A DNA stretch of 64,000 nt, from positions 124,001-188,000 of the forward strand of contig NZ_BJWG01000007.1 of the NCBI RefSeq assembly GCF_007990245.1. Reading direction: 5' to 3'. Within the stretch, counting starts at the first letter, position 1. Every line of letters starts with the position of its first letter. Below the pieces are notes generated by a model. That model was given only the letters and a program-made list of their open reading frames with translations, did not search any database and was not told the origin of the DNA. This DNA is from Cellulomonas composti (GTDB lineage Bacteria > Actinomycetota > Actinomycetes > Actinomycetales > Cellulomonadaceae). The position numbers and the translations under genes are program-made. Positions 8,392 to 16,586 of this stretch are shown here, one piece after another.

Positions 8392-9612
8392 CTGGACCGC
8401 AGCGCCACCCCGCAGCCGCGCGCGGTCGTCGTGATCCCGGCACGCGGTGGCTCCAAGGGCATCCCGCTCAAGAACCTCGAGGTCGTCGGCGGTCGCACCC
8501 TGGTCGCACGCGCCGTCGAGACGGCACTCGCGGCGGACGGCGTGGACCTCGTGGTCGTCAGCACCGACCACGACGAGATCGCCGCGCACGCCCGCCGCGC
8601 GGGCGCGCGGGTGGTCGCACGCCCCGCCGCGATCGCGGGTGACACCGCGAGCTCGGAGTCCGCCGTGCTGCACGTGCTCGACGAGCTCGCGGACGAGGGC
8701 ACGCAGCCGCTCGTGACGGTGCTGCTGCAGGCGACCTCGCCGTTCATCGACGCCGCCGCGCTCGCCCGCGCGGTGCACCGCGTGCTCGACGACACGGACG
8801 ACGCGGTGCTCAGCGCCGCCCCGACGCACGTGTTCACGTGGCGCGAGCAGGACGGCCGGGCGGTCGCCGTGGGACATGACGCCGCGGTGCGCCCGCGACG
8901 ACAGGACCGCACGCCCCTGTTCGCGGAGACGGGTCAGTTCTACGCGATGCGCACATCGGGCCTGCGGTCCGCCGGCCACCGCTTCTTCGGACGGGTCGGA
9001 CTCGAGGTGGTCGACCCGGCGACGGCGGTCGAGATCGACTCACCCGACGACCTCGCGATCGTGCGGGCGCTCGCCCCTCGGTTCGCCGCGCAGCAGCAGA
9101 CCGCGACCGGCGTCGAGCCCATCGACGTCGACGCGCTCGTCACCGACTTCGACGGCGTGCACACCGACGACCGCGCCCTGGTGGACCGCGACGGGCACGA
9201 GCACGTGCGCGTCTCGCGCGCCGACGGGATGGGCGTCAAGCACCTGCGGCGCGCGGGTGTGCCGATGCTGATCCTGTCCACCGAGACCGATCCGGTGGTC
9301 TCGGCACGCGCCCGCAAGCTCGGGGTGGAGTGCCTGCAGTCCGTCGAGGACAAGGCCGCCGCGCTGCGCGGCTGGCTCGACGCGCACGGTCTCGACCCGA
9401 GCCGCGTCGCGTACGTCGGCAACGACGTGAACGACCTTCCCGCGCTCGCGCTCGTCGGCTGGCCCGTGGCCGTCGCCGACGCGCGGCCGCAGGTCCGCGC
9501 CGTCGCGCGTATCGTGCTCGATGCCCCCGGGGGCGCCGGCGCGGTCCGTGAGGTGGCCGACCGCATCCTGGCGTCCCGCGACCGGGCCGGCGTGCCCGGC
9601 GTGGGACGATGA
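8392..9612 (+). CDS. CMP-nonulosonate cytidylyltransferase fused to KdsC-like HAD phosphatase
   Basis: 406 residues. Residues 11-228 form a CMP-sialic-acid synthetase (NeuA) with the intact nucleotide loop VVVIPARGGSKGIPLKN, plus LLQATSPF and EIDSPDDL. Residues 246-400 are a KdsC-type HAD domain with nucleophile and acid Asp252/Asp254 (TDFDGVHTDD) and the late YVGNDVNDLPAL metal site. It should therefore activate a nonulosonic acid with CTP and probably dephosphorylate the 9-phosphate precursor. The only start with a good Shine-Dalgarno (GGAGGA, 5 nt) is a CTG at 8392. An in-frame ATG at 8293 has no ribosome site and lies in the divergent promoter. neuB follows after 32 nt. Confidence 0.85.
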   Translation: MDRSATPQPRAVVVIPARGGSKGIPLKNLEVVGGRTLVARAVETALAADGVDLVVVSTDHDEIAAHARRAGARVVARPAAIAGDTASSESAVLHVLDELADEGTQPLVTVLLQATSPFIDAAALARAVHRVLDDTDDAVLSAAPTHVFTWREQDGRAVAVGHDAAVRPRRQDRTPLFAETGQFYAMRTSGLRSAGHRFFGRVGLEVVDPATAVEIDSPDDLAIVRALAPRFAAQQQTATGVEPIDVDALVTDFDGVHTDDRALVDRDGHEHVRVSRADGMGVKHLRRAGVPMLILSTETDPVVSARARKLGVECLQSVEDKAAALRGWLDAHGLDPSRVAYVGNDVNDLPALALVGWPVAVADARPQVRAVARIVLDAPGGAGAVREVADRILASRDRAGVPGVGR

Positions 9613-9644
9613 AGAAGGTGCCTCAGGTGCCGGAGAGGAACTAC

Positions 9645-10526
9645 ATGACCAGCGCGCCCTCGATCGAGTTCGGCAACCACAGGATCGGCACCGCCGAACC
9701 CGTGTACGTGATCGGCGAGATCGGGCTCAACCACAACGGTGACGTCGAGATCGCGAAGGCGCTGATCGACGTGGCCGCCGACGCCGGCGCCCAGGCGGTC
9801 AAGTTCCAGAAGCGCACGCCGGACATCTCGACGCCGCTCGCGCAGCGGGACCAGATCCGGCAGACGCCGTGGGGCGAGATGACCTACCTGGACTACCGCT
9901 ACCGCGTGGAGTTCGGGCGCGAGCAGTACCTCGAGATCGGTGCGTACGCCGCCGAGCGCGGGCTGCAGTGGTTCGCCTCGCCGTGGGACGTGCCGTCGGT
10001 GGAGTTCCTCGAGGAGCTGGGCGTCGTCGGTCACAAGGTGGCCTCCGCGTCCGTCACCGACCTCGAGCTGCTGCGCGCGCTCGCAGACACCGGCAAGCCG
10101 CTCATCCTCTCGACGGGCATGTCGACGATCGAGCAGGTCGACACGGCGGTCGAGACCGTCGGCACCGACCGCCTCGTGCTCATGCACGCGACCTCGACGT
10201 ACCCGCTGCCTCCCGAGGAGGCGAACCTGCGCATGATCGAGACGCTGCGCGGACGCTACGGCGTGCCGGTCGGCTACTCGGGCCACGAGCGCGGCCTGCA
10301 GATCTCGATCGCCGCGGTCGCGCTCGGCGCGGTCGCGGTCGAGCGTCACATCACCCTCGACCGCACGATGTGGGGCTCGGACCAGGCGTCGTCGCTCGAG
10401 CCGGGCGGACTGCAGCACCTCGTACGGGACATCCGCATCGTCGAGCAGGCGATGGGCGACGGCGTGAAGCGTGTCTTCCCCGGTGAGATCGCGCCCCTGT
10501 CCCGCCTGCGCCGCGTGGGCGCCTGA
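9645..10526 (+). CDS. N-acetylneuraminate synthase family protein without SAF domain
   Basis: 293 residues from the ATG at 9645, chosen over ATG 9609 because GGAGAGG lies 6 nt upstream. The TIM barrel of NeuB-type synthases is complete: VIGEIGLNHNGDVEIAKAL, AVKFQKRTPD, ILSTGMST, LMHATSTYPLP, GYSGHE, VERHITLDR and GSDQASSLEP. It condenses a hexosamine-type sugar with phosphoenolpyruvate. Usual NeuB proteins have about 340-350 residues and end in an antifreeze-like SAF domain that closes the partner active site of the dimer. This one stops right after the barrel at IAPLSRLRRVGA. The exact product (sialic, legionaminic or other) is not deducible. Confidence 0.88.
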   Translation: MTSAPSIEFGNHRIGTAEPVYVIGEIGLNHNGDVEIAKALIDVAADAGAQAVKFQKRTPDISTPLAQRDQIRQTPWGEMTYLDYRYRVEFGREQYLEIGAYAAERGLQWFASPWDVPSVEFLEELGVVGHKVASASVTDLELLRALADTGKPLILSTGMSTIEQVDTAVETVGTDRLVLMHATSTYPLPPEEANLRMIETLRGRYGVPVGYSGHERGLQISIAAVALGAVAVERHITLDRTMWGSDQASSLEPGGLQHLVRDIRIVEQAMGDGVKRVFPGEIAPLSRLRRVGA

Positions 10527-10542
10527 GGCAGGTCCGGACACC

Positions 10543-11544
10543 GTGAGCAGCACCACCCCTGTCTCCGCCGGTTCGGCGGTCCGTGCATGGGTGGAGTCAC
10601 CGCTGCAGATGGTCTCGGCGCTGGAGGCCGCCGACGCCGGGCTCCTGGGCCCCGAGGTGTCGGTCGTGCACCGCTCGGGGATCAGGTCCATCGACGAGCT
10701 GGCCGCCCGCCTGGGCCGGGTGGCGCTCCCCTCGGGGGTGCGCCTCGAGGCGTCGAGCACGGGCGGCCTGTGGCGGCACCCCGCACCTGGCGCGGTCGGT
10801 GACGCGTTCTCGGGTGCGGTCCAGTCGCGCACCCTGCTCAGCCGACGCGCACCGTTCGTCGTGCTCGACGACGGGCTCGCGACGCTGCACCTGCTCGACC
10901 TGCTGACGAACCCGTCCGCGAGCGGGTTGTCGCGGGCACGCGCCAAGCCGGGGACGGCTCGACGTTCCCTCGCGCTCGCCGCCCGCTCGCACCTGCTGGG
11001 GCTTGCGCGCCGGGGCCGGCTGACCGTGTTCACCGTGCTGCCGGTGCGGCCGGAGGTCGAGCAGTCGTTCGCCCAGCTCGGCGGACAGATCGTGGCCCAC
11101 TCCTTCGCGTGGAGCAGCTCGCTGCGCGAACCCGAGCTGCACGGCGCCCGCGAGGTCGTCGTCGGCTCCGCCATGGCGACCGACGGGCTGGTGCACCGCG
11201 CGGCCTACACCTCGTGGGTGCACGGCATCGCGGAGGCGGCCTCGGGCGAGGTCGTCTACATCCCGCACCGCCGCGAGAGCCCGTCGATCACCGCACACGT
11301 CGCCGACCGCGCCTCCGTCCGGGTCGAACGCGGGCCGTGGCCGGTCGAGGTGAGCCTGCGCTGCCTTCCCCAGGGGGCGGTCGTGCACTGCCTGCCGTCG
11401 ACACCGCTGCTCTCGCTGCGCGGCGTGCTCGCCGACGCGGGAGTCACGCTCTCGGGCACCCGCATCCCGGACTCCTGGTGGACGACGGCCGCCTCGGCCC
11501 GGTTCCGGGCATCGCTGCCGGACGTCGAGGGCCTGGAGCCGTGA
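10543..11544 (+). CDS. Polysialyltransferase-like (POLYST/GT38-type) protein
   Basis: 333 residues from the GTG at 10543. It carries the spaced motifs of bacterial GT-B sialyltransferases: an acidic-acidic-Gly motif at Asp109-Asp110-Gly111 (FVVLDDGLATL), a His motif at 241-243 (YIPHRRES, in place of the usual HP) and a Ser/Thr pair near 286 (CLPSTPLLSL). The gene sits between neuB and another transferase-like gene and overlaps the latter by 4 nt. The likely role is transfer of the CMP-activated nonulosonic acid to a surface glycan. Transfer to alpha-2,8 polymer specifically is not shown. I saw no signal peptide. Confidence 0.65.
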   Translation: MSSTTPVSAGSAVRAWVESPLQMVSALEAADAGLLGPEVSVVHRSGIRSIDELAARLGRVALPSGVRLEASSTGGLWRHPAPGAVGDAFSGAVQSRTLLSRRAPFVVLDDGLATLHLLDLLTNPSASGLSRARAKPGTARRSLALAARSHLLGLARRGRLTVFTVLPVRPEVEQSFAQLGGQIVAHSFAWSSSLREPELHGAREVVVGSAMATDGLVHRAAYTSWVHGIAEAASGEVVYIPHRRESPSITAHVADRASVRVERGPWPVEVSLRCLPQGAVVHCLPSTPLLSLRGVLADAGVTLSGTRIPDSWWTTAASARFRASLPDVEGLEP

Positions 11545-12779
11545 CCCGGCCGCGTGCCCGGGTGCTCGCGGTCGCCGACTCCGACTCCTACCTCAAGTGG
11601 GCCGCGAGCACCCTGGAACGGCTCGCGTCCGCCGAGGGCCCGGGCACGGCCGACGACCTGCTCGTCGACCCCGCACTGGTGGTCCTGCGCTCCCCCACCG
11701 ATCCGACGGACGAGCAGGTGGCCGCCGCCGTCTCGCGCAGCCGCTGGCACGACCGACCGCCCGAGCGCGTGACGCTGCGCGCGCTGCGCCGGCTCCTGCT
11801 CGCCACCCGCCCCGACGTCGTGCTGGTCGCGACGACCGGCCCGGCCGCCGAGCTGCTGCTGCGGACGCTCGCCGACCTGCCCTTCCGCCCGCTGCTCGTC
11901 ACCGGCCTGCCGGGCATGTCCGTGCCCGCGACCGAGCTCGCGCTGCGCTACCGGGCGGGAGTCGACGTGCTCGTCGTGCACTCCCACCGGGAACGCGACG
12001 AGTTCGTCGACCTGGCGGCCCGGCTCGACATCCCGCTCGACGTGGTCGTCGACCGTCTGCCCTTCCTCGCCGGGAACGCGCACGCCGGTCCCGTCGCACC
12101 CGACACGACACCGCTGCGACGGGTCGTCCTCGCGCCGCAGGCGAAGTTCCCGGCACAGCTCGACGAGCGTGTCGAGCTGCTCGCCGCGCTCGGCAGGCTC
12201 GCGGCGGCCCGGCCCGACCTCGACGTGGTCGTCAAGCTGCGCGGCCTGGCCGGTGACGCGCAGACCCACCGCGAGCGCTGGCCGTTCGACACCCTGGTCG
12301 CCGAGCACGCCGAGCTGCCGGGCGTCGACGCGCTGCGGGTCGCCACCGGGCCGCTCGACGAGTTCCTCGAGCGCGGCACCGCGCTGGTGACCGTGAGCTC
12401 GACCGCGGTGCTCGAGGCGCTGGCGCTCGGGTTGCGTGCGCTCGTCGTCGTCGGCGAGCAGGGTGTCGGCGAGCACGACCTCACGCTCGTGTACGCCGAC
12501 TCGGGCCTGGTCGGCACGCTCGACGACGTCGCCGCGGGCCGCGCCTTCACGGCCGACCCTGCGTGGCTCGAGCGCAACTACCTGCACCCCGAGCCGGACG
12601 AGCTGCCGGCCGCGCTGGCCGCGGGCGTCGCCGCCGCGCACGCCCGAACGCTGCCGGCGGTCGTGGTCCCCGCCCGCGTGGGCTCGCTGCCGTCGCGGGT
12701 GCGCCGCCGCGTCCGCCTCGCGCTGCCCCGCGGCTCACGCTGGGCGCGCTCGGCCGCCGACGTGCTGCTGCGCCGCTGA
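11541..12779 (+). CDS. DUF6716-like putative glycosyltransferase
   Basis: 412 residues from the GTG at 11541 (GTGA overlap with the preceding stop). It opens with a Rossmann strand (RVLAVADSDSYLKWAASTLE). A GT-B-like second half follows, with RRVVLAPQAKFPAQLDERVELLAALGRLA near 190 and a donor-side segment LVTVSSTAVLEALALGLRALVV near 285. From memory the pattern resembles the DUF6716 family found with sialic acid genes in actinobacteria; that identification needs a profile search. It is the last gene of the plus-strand nonulosonate module and converges on purE. Confidence 0.6.
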   Translation: MTRPRARVLAVADSDSYLKWAASTLERLASAEGPGTADDLLVDPALVVLRSPTDPTDEQVAAAVSRSRWHDRPPERVTLRALRRLLLATRPDVVLVATTGPAAELLLRTLADLPFRPLLVTGLPGMSVPATELALRYRAGVDVLVVHSHRERDEFVDLAARLDIPLDVVVDRLPFLAGNAHAGPVAPDTTPLRRVVLAPQAKFPAQLDERVELLAALGRLAAARPDLDVVVKLRGLAGDAQTHRERWPFDTLVAEHAELPGVDALRVATGPLDEFLERGTALVTVSSTAVLEALALGLRALVVVGEQGVGEHDLTLVYADSGLVGTLDDVAAGRAFTADPAWLERNYLHPEPDELPAALAAGVAAAHARTLPAVVVPARVGSLPSRVRRRVRLALPRGSRWARSAADVLLRR

Positions 12780-12781
12780 CC

Positions 12782-12800
12782 CCGCCGCGCGTCGCGGCGG
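12782..12800. terminator. Hairpin between convergent genes
   Basis: An 8-bp perfect stem CCGCCGCG/CGCGGCGG with a 3-nt loop lies in the 27 nt between the stop at 12779 and the purE stop at 12807. It has no U-tract. It probably serves both strands. Confidence 0.5.
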
Positions 12801-12806
12801 ACCGCG

Positions 12807-13346
12807 TCAAGCCTGGAAGCCGGTGGCCTGGCGTCCACCCGTGAGCGAGCGCAACCGCTCGCCCTTCGCATCGGCCTGCGCCCGCAGGTCGTCGCGGAAG
12901 TCGGCCAGACGCGCGGCGAGCCGGCGCGACTCGTCGTCGGTGCCGGACGCGAGGATCCGCACCGCGAGCAGGCCGGCGTTGCGGGCACCCCCGACGCTGA
13001 CCGTCGCGACCGGGATGCCCGCGGGCATCTGCACGATCGAGAGCAGCGAGTCGAGCCCGTCGAGGTGCGCGAGCGGCACGGGAACCCCGACGACCGGCAG
13101 CGTCGTGACGGACGCGAGCATCCCCGGCAGGTGCGCGGCCCCGCCGGCGCCCGCCACGATCACGCGCACACCCCGCGCGGCGGCCCCCTGGCCGTACGCG
13201 AGCATCTTCTCGGGCTGGCGGTGCGCGGAGACGACGTCGACCTCGACGGGCACGTCGAACTCGCCGAGCACCTTCGCGGCGGCCTCCATCACGGGCCAGT
13301 CCGAGTCGGACCCCATGACGATGCCCACCAGGGCTGCTGCGGTCAT
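12807..13346 (-). CDS. purE: N5-carboxyaminoimidazole ribonucleotide mutase PurE
   Basis: 179 residues. ATG 13346 has GAGGAGAGG upstream. It converts N5-CAIR, made by PurK, to CAIR in purine synthesis. Class I PurE hallmarks are all present: [14 protein letters not shown] at residues 7-20, [10 protein letters not shown] near 41-50, and [26 protein letters not shown]. The length is about 15-20 residues above the usual 160-165 because of a charged C-terminal tail. It lies 85 nt downstream of purK on the same strand. Confidence 0.97.
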   Translation of the reverse strand: MTAAALVGIVMGSDSDWPVMEAAAKVLGEFDVPVEVDVVSAHRQPEKMLAYGQGAAARGVRVIVAGAGGAAHLPGMLASVTTLPVVGVPVPLAHLDGLDSLLSIVQMPAGIPVATVSVGGARNAGLLAVRILASGTDDESRRLAARLADFRDDLRAQADAKGERLRSLTGGRQATGFQA

Positions 13347-13431
13347 CGACCTCTCCTCACGTTCGGCGGCGTGCTGCCCATCCTGGCCGTCGCGGGCCGC
13401 GGACGGGTCCGTGTTCGCGGTCGGCGCACGT

Positions 13432-14595
13432 TCACGCGCGCTCGCCCCGCAGCAGCGCGGCCGCGGCGAGCGCGCGGGCACGCACATCAGCCAGGTCGTC
13501 GCCGCTCACGTTGACGTGGCCGAGCTTGCGGCCGGGCCGCACGTCCTTGCCGTAGAGCTGCACCTTGGCGCCCGGGTCGAGCGCGGCGACGAGCGGCAGC
13601 GCGTCGGTCAGCTCGACGAGCGAGCTGCCCAGCACGTTGGCCATCACGGTCCAGCGTGCAAGCGGTGCGGTGTCCCCCAGCGGCAGGTCGAGGACGGCGC
13701 GCAGGTGCTGCTCGAACTGGCTGGTCACGGCCCCGTCGATGGTCCAGTGGCCCGAGTTGTGCGGACGCATCGCGAGCTCGTTCACGACGACCGCGGGGTC
13801 GTCGTCCGGGCTCGCGACCTCGAACAGCTCGACCGCGAGCACGCCGACGACGCCGAGCCCTTCGGCGACGCGCACCGCCACGTCGACAGCGCGTGCCCGG
13901 GTCCGCTCGGCGAGCGCCGGCGCGGGCGCGACGACCTCCGCGCACACACCGTCGCGCTGTACCGACTCGACGACGGGCCACGTGCGCATCTCACCCGACG
14001 GCGTACGCGCGACGAGCACCGCGAGCTCACGCGTGAACGGCACCCGCTCCTCGACGAGCAAGGGTGCGGCCCCCGGCCGCGCAGCCCGCGCGAACCAGTC
14101 GTCGGCCTCGTCGGCGGCCCGCACGACCCGCACCCCCTTGCCGTCGTAGCCGCCGCGGGCGGTCTTGACCACCGCGGTCCCGTCGGGGCTCTCCGCGAGG
14201 AACGCCGCGAGCGCGGTCGCGTCGGGCAGCGGCGCCCAGCGCGGGCACGGCACCCCCAGCTCGGTCAGCCGGCGGCGCATCGTGATCTTGTCCTGCGCGT
14301 GCACGAGCGCGGCGGCACCCGGCCGGACGGGCACGCCGGCGGCGGCGAGCCGGTCGAGCAGCGCGTTCGGGACGTGCTCGTGCTCGAACGTCAGCGCCGC
14401 GGCGCCCTGCGCGAGCGCGGTCACCGCAGCCTCGTCGGACGCAGCACCCACCGGCGCGTCCACGACGACCTGCGCGGCCGACGACGTCCCGCTCTCGACG
14501 AGCACGCGCAGGTGCAGACCCAGCGCGGTGGCCGCCGGCGCCATCATGCGGGCCAGCTGCCCACCACCGACCACGGCCACCACGGGAGCGCTCAC
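13432..14595 (-). CDS. purK: N5-carboxyaminoimidazole ribonucleotide synthase PurK
   Basis: 387 residues from the GTG at 14595 (reading [21 protein letters not shown]). It is an ATP-grasp enzyme that carboxylates AIR with bicarbonate. Visible features are the N-terminal GGGQLARM loop, the ATP-grasp lid [13 protein letters not shown] near 150, [11 protein letters not shown] and the metal-binding [14 protein letters not shown] near 275. It is upstream of purE in the same orientation, as usual. It diverges from the gtrA gene at 14701, so the 105 nt between them carry both promoters. Confidence 0.97.
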   Translation of the reverse strand: MSAPVVAVVGGGQLARMMAPAATALGLHLRVLVESGTSSAAQVVVDAPVGAASDEAAVTALAQGAAALTFEHEHVPNALLDRLAAAGVPVRPGAAALVHAQDKITMRRRLTELGVPCPRWAPLPDATALAAFLAESPDGTAVVKTARGGYDGKGVRVVRAADEADDWFARAARPGAAPLLVEERVPFTRELAVLVARTPSGEMRTWPVVESVQRDGVCAEVVAPAPALAERTRARAVDVAVRVAEGLGVVGVLAVELFEVASPDDDPAVVVNELAMRPHNSGHWTIDGAVTSQFEQHLRAVLDLPLGDTAPLARWTVMANVLGSSLVELTDALPLVAALDPGAKVQLYGKDVRPGRKLGHVNVSGDDLADVRARALAAAALLRGERA

Positions 14596-14688
14596 GGCCG
14601 CCCACCCTACCGACGCCGGCAGCGGGCCGCCGTGCAGGTCCACGGCCGCGCCGCACGCCGCGAACGCGTGATCCCTCGGTCCGGGGTC

Positions 14689-14694
14689 TATCCT
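14689..14694 (+). promoter_or_regulatory. -10 box TATCCT for leaderless gtrA-type mRNA
   Basis: TATCCT is followed by CGCCGG (6 nt) and the GTG at 14701. No Shine-Dalgarno sequence is present. This is a clear leaderless architecture and decides the start of a gene whose open frame extends more than 2 kb upstream. Confidence 0.7.
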
Positions 14695-14700
14695 CGCCGG

Positions 14701-15252
14701 GTGAGTGTCCGGGACCGCCTGCTGTCCGACCCCCGCTGGGGCCGGGCGCTCGAGCTCGCCCGGTTCCTGACCGTCGGCGGCGTCGCGTTCGTCGTCGACG
14801 TGGGTCTGTACAACCTGCTGAGGTTCGGACCGAACGAGCTGCTGGGCGCCAAGCCCATCACCGCGAAGGTCGTGGCGACGATCGTCGCGACGCTCGTCTC
14901 GTGGGCCGGCAACCGGCTGTGGACGTTCTCGTCGCAACGCACCGCGCAGCGCGGCCGAGAGCTGCTGCTGTTCGCCGTGGTCAACGCGCTCGCGCTGGTC
15001 ATCGGCGCCGCCCCGCTCGCGGTCTCGCAGTACGTGCTGCACCTGGACGGCCCGCTGCCGGACAACATCGCCAACTTCATCGGCATCGCGCTCGGCACGG
15101 TGCTGCGCTACGTCGGCTACAAGCGTTGGGTGTTCACGGGCGCCGACGAGGCGCTCGACGAGCACCGCGTCACCGAGGTCGCGGTCGCGCTGGCCGTGCA
15201 GCCGGTCATCCCGATGGTCGCGGTCGAGGCGCTCGAAGAGCACGAACACTGA
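14701..15252 (+). CDS. GtrA family membrane protein
   Basis: 183 residues. The family is small four-helix membrane proteins that flip or assist transfer of polyprenyl-linked sugars. Helices are visible at roughly 20-42 (FLTVGGVAFVVDVGLYNLL), 53-70, 86-105 and 125-145. Between helices 2 and 3 comes the conserved SWAGNRLWTFSS, and near the C-terminal end of the core GTVLRYVGYKRWVF. An acidic tail of about 40 residues follows. The start is set by a leaderless promoter. It may support the nearby glycan cluster, but it is separated from it by pur genes. Confidence 0.9.
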   Translation: MSVRDRLLSDPRWGRALELARFLTVGGVAFVVDVGLYNLLRFGPNELLGAKPITAKVVATIVATLVSWAGNRLWTFSSQRTAQRGRELLLFAVVNALALVIGAAPLAVSQYVLHLDGPLPDNIANFIGIALGTVLRYVGYKRWVFTGADEALDEHRVTEVAVALAVQPVIPMVAVEALEEHEH

Positions 15253-15270
15253 CGCCGGGAGGCCTGACTG

Positions 15271-16464
15271 CTACGGCACGTCGGCCTGGACCATCCGCCC
15301 GCGACCGGTCGCGACGAGCGGGCCGTCGGACGCCGGCACGAACGCCGCCTGCCCCGCGCTCAGGCGCAGAGCTCCGTCGTGCTCGCCGCGGACCTCGACG
15401 TCGCCCTCGAGGCACAGCACGATGCGCGGGCCACGGCCGGGTACACGCGCCTCGTCGTCGGTCGTCAGGTGCGTGACCGACAGCTCGAAGTCGTCGACCG
15501 GGGCGTAGAAGACGTCGGTCGAGGTGAACACGTGCTCGGGCGCGATGCGGATGGGCGGGGCGGCGACCGTGTCGACCGTCTCGAGCAGCTCGGCGACATC
15601 GACGTGCTTGGGGGTCAGGCCCGCCCGCAGGACGTTGTCGGAGTTCGCCATCAGCTCGACGGCGAAGCCCTCGAGGTAGGAGTGCACCGCTCCCGCCGGG
15701 ACGAACAGCACCTCACCGGGCTGCAGCGTGACCGGGTTGAGCAGCACGGACGTGACCGCACCCGGGTCGCCCGGGTACTGCGCGTGCAGGCGGATCACCG
15801 TGCGGTCCGTGCGGGGCGACGGCGAGCCGGCATCGAGTCGTTGCTGGCAGGCACGCGCCAGCTCGGCGACGTCGTCGGCATGCGGGCGGGTCCCGGGCGC
15901 GAGCAGCCACTGGAACGCGTCACGCACACCTTGCGGGGACGGGTCGCCGATCAGGAGCTTGTGGAGCTGTTCGGCGAGCGCCGACTCCAGACCGGTCAGG
16001 AGCTCGGCCGCCCGCCGGGGTGCCCGGAAGCCGACCATCGCCTCGAGCCTGGTCAGCGCGAACACGAGCTCCGGCTTGTGGTTGCGGTCCCGGTAGCTGC
16101 GGTGCGGTGCGTCGATCGGCACGCCGGCCGCGCTCTCGCGCTCGAAGCCGTCGCGGGCGCGGGCGCGCGACGGGTGCACCTGCAGCGAGACGGGCGAGGC
16201 CGCCGCGATGAGCTTGAGCAGGTACGGCAGCTGCTCGCCGAACCGCGCCACCACGTCGTCACCCAGCACGCCGTGCGGGTCCGCCGCGACCAGCGCGTCC
16301 AGCGTCGGCTCGCTCGCGCCGCTCAGCACCGCGGGCGCCGACGGGTGCGCGCCGAACCACGCCTCCGAGACCGGGCGGTCGGTGACCTCGATGCCCAGCA
16401 GCTGCGGGATGTGCTGGCTCGAGCCCCACGCGTAGTGCTGGATCGCGGGTGCGAGGCGGTACAT
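15271..16464 (-). CDS. manA: Mannose-6-phosphate isomerase, class I
   Basis: 397 residues. ATG 16464 follows GGAAGG. It interconverts fructose-6-phosphate and mannose-6-phosphate and feeds GDP-mannose for glycan synthesis. Zinc-site motifs are present: SLQVHPSRARA near residue 98, HKPELVFALT near 140 and LFVPAGAVHSYLEGFAVELMANSDNVLR near 265-290. The length is normal for actinobacterial class I enzymes. It is convergent with gtrA (18 nt between stops). Confidence 0.95.
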   Translation of the reverse strand: MYRLAPAIQHYAWGSSQHIPQLLGIEVTDRPVSEAWFGAHPSAPAVLSGASEPTLDALVAADPHGVLGDDVVARFGEQLPYLLKLIAAASPVSLQVHPSRARARDGFERESAAGVPIDAPHRSYRDRNHKPELVFALTRLEAMVGFRAPRRAAELLTGLESALAEQLHKLLIGDPSPQGVRDAFQWLLAPGTRPHADDVAELARACQQRLDAGSPSPRTDRTVIRLHAQYPGDPGAVTSVLLNPVTLQPGEVLFVPAGAVHSYLEGFAVELMANSDNVLRAGLTPKHVDVAELLETVDTVAAPPIRIAPEHVFTSTDVFYAPVDDFELSVTHLTTDDEARVPGRGPRIVLCLEGDVEVRGEHDGALRLSAGQAAFVPASDGPLVATGRGRMVQADVP

Positions 16465-16499
16465 GCGCTTCCTTCCGGGCCGGGCGCGAGTCCCCACAC

Positions 16500-16580
16500 A
16501 CTACCGGTGACGCCGACCATGGCCGACGATCGGCCGACGCTGTCGACGAGCGGCCGACGAGCTGCCGACGATTCTGGCGC
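16500..16580. repeat. Degenerate GGCCGACGA repeats behind the kinase gene
   Basis: Several copies of GGCCGACGAnC-like units (periods about 10-20 bp) fill the gap between the histidine-kinase stop and the manA start. No gene is visible here. The sequence probably holds the manA promoter. Confidence 0.5.
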
Positions 16581-16586
16581 CGGACG

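Noticed and set aside
12436..14700. Long plus-strand frame running into the GtrA protein
   Set aside because: The upstream part is antisense to purE and purK. A leaderless promoter places the real start at 14701.
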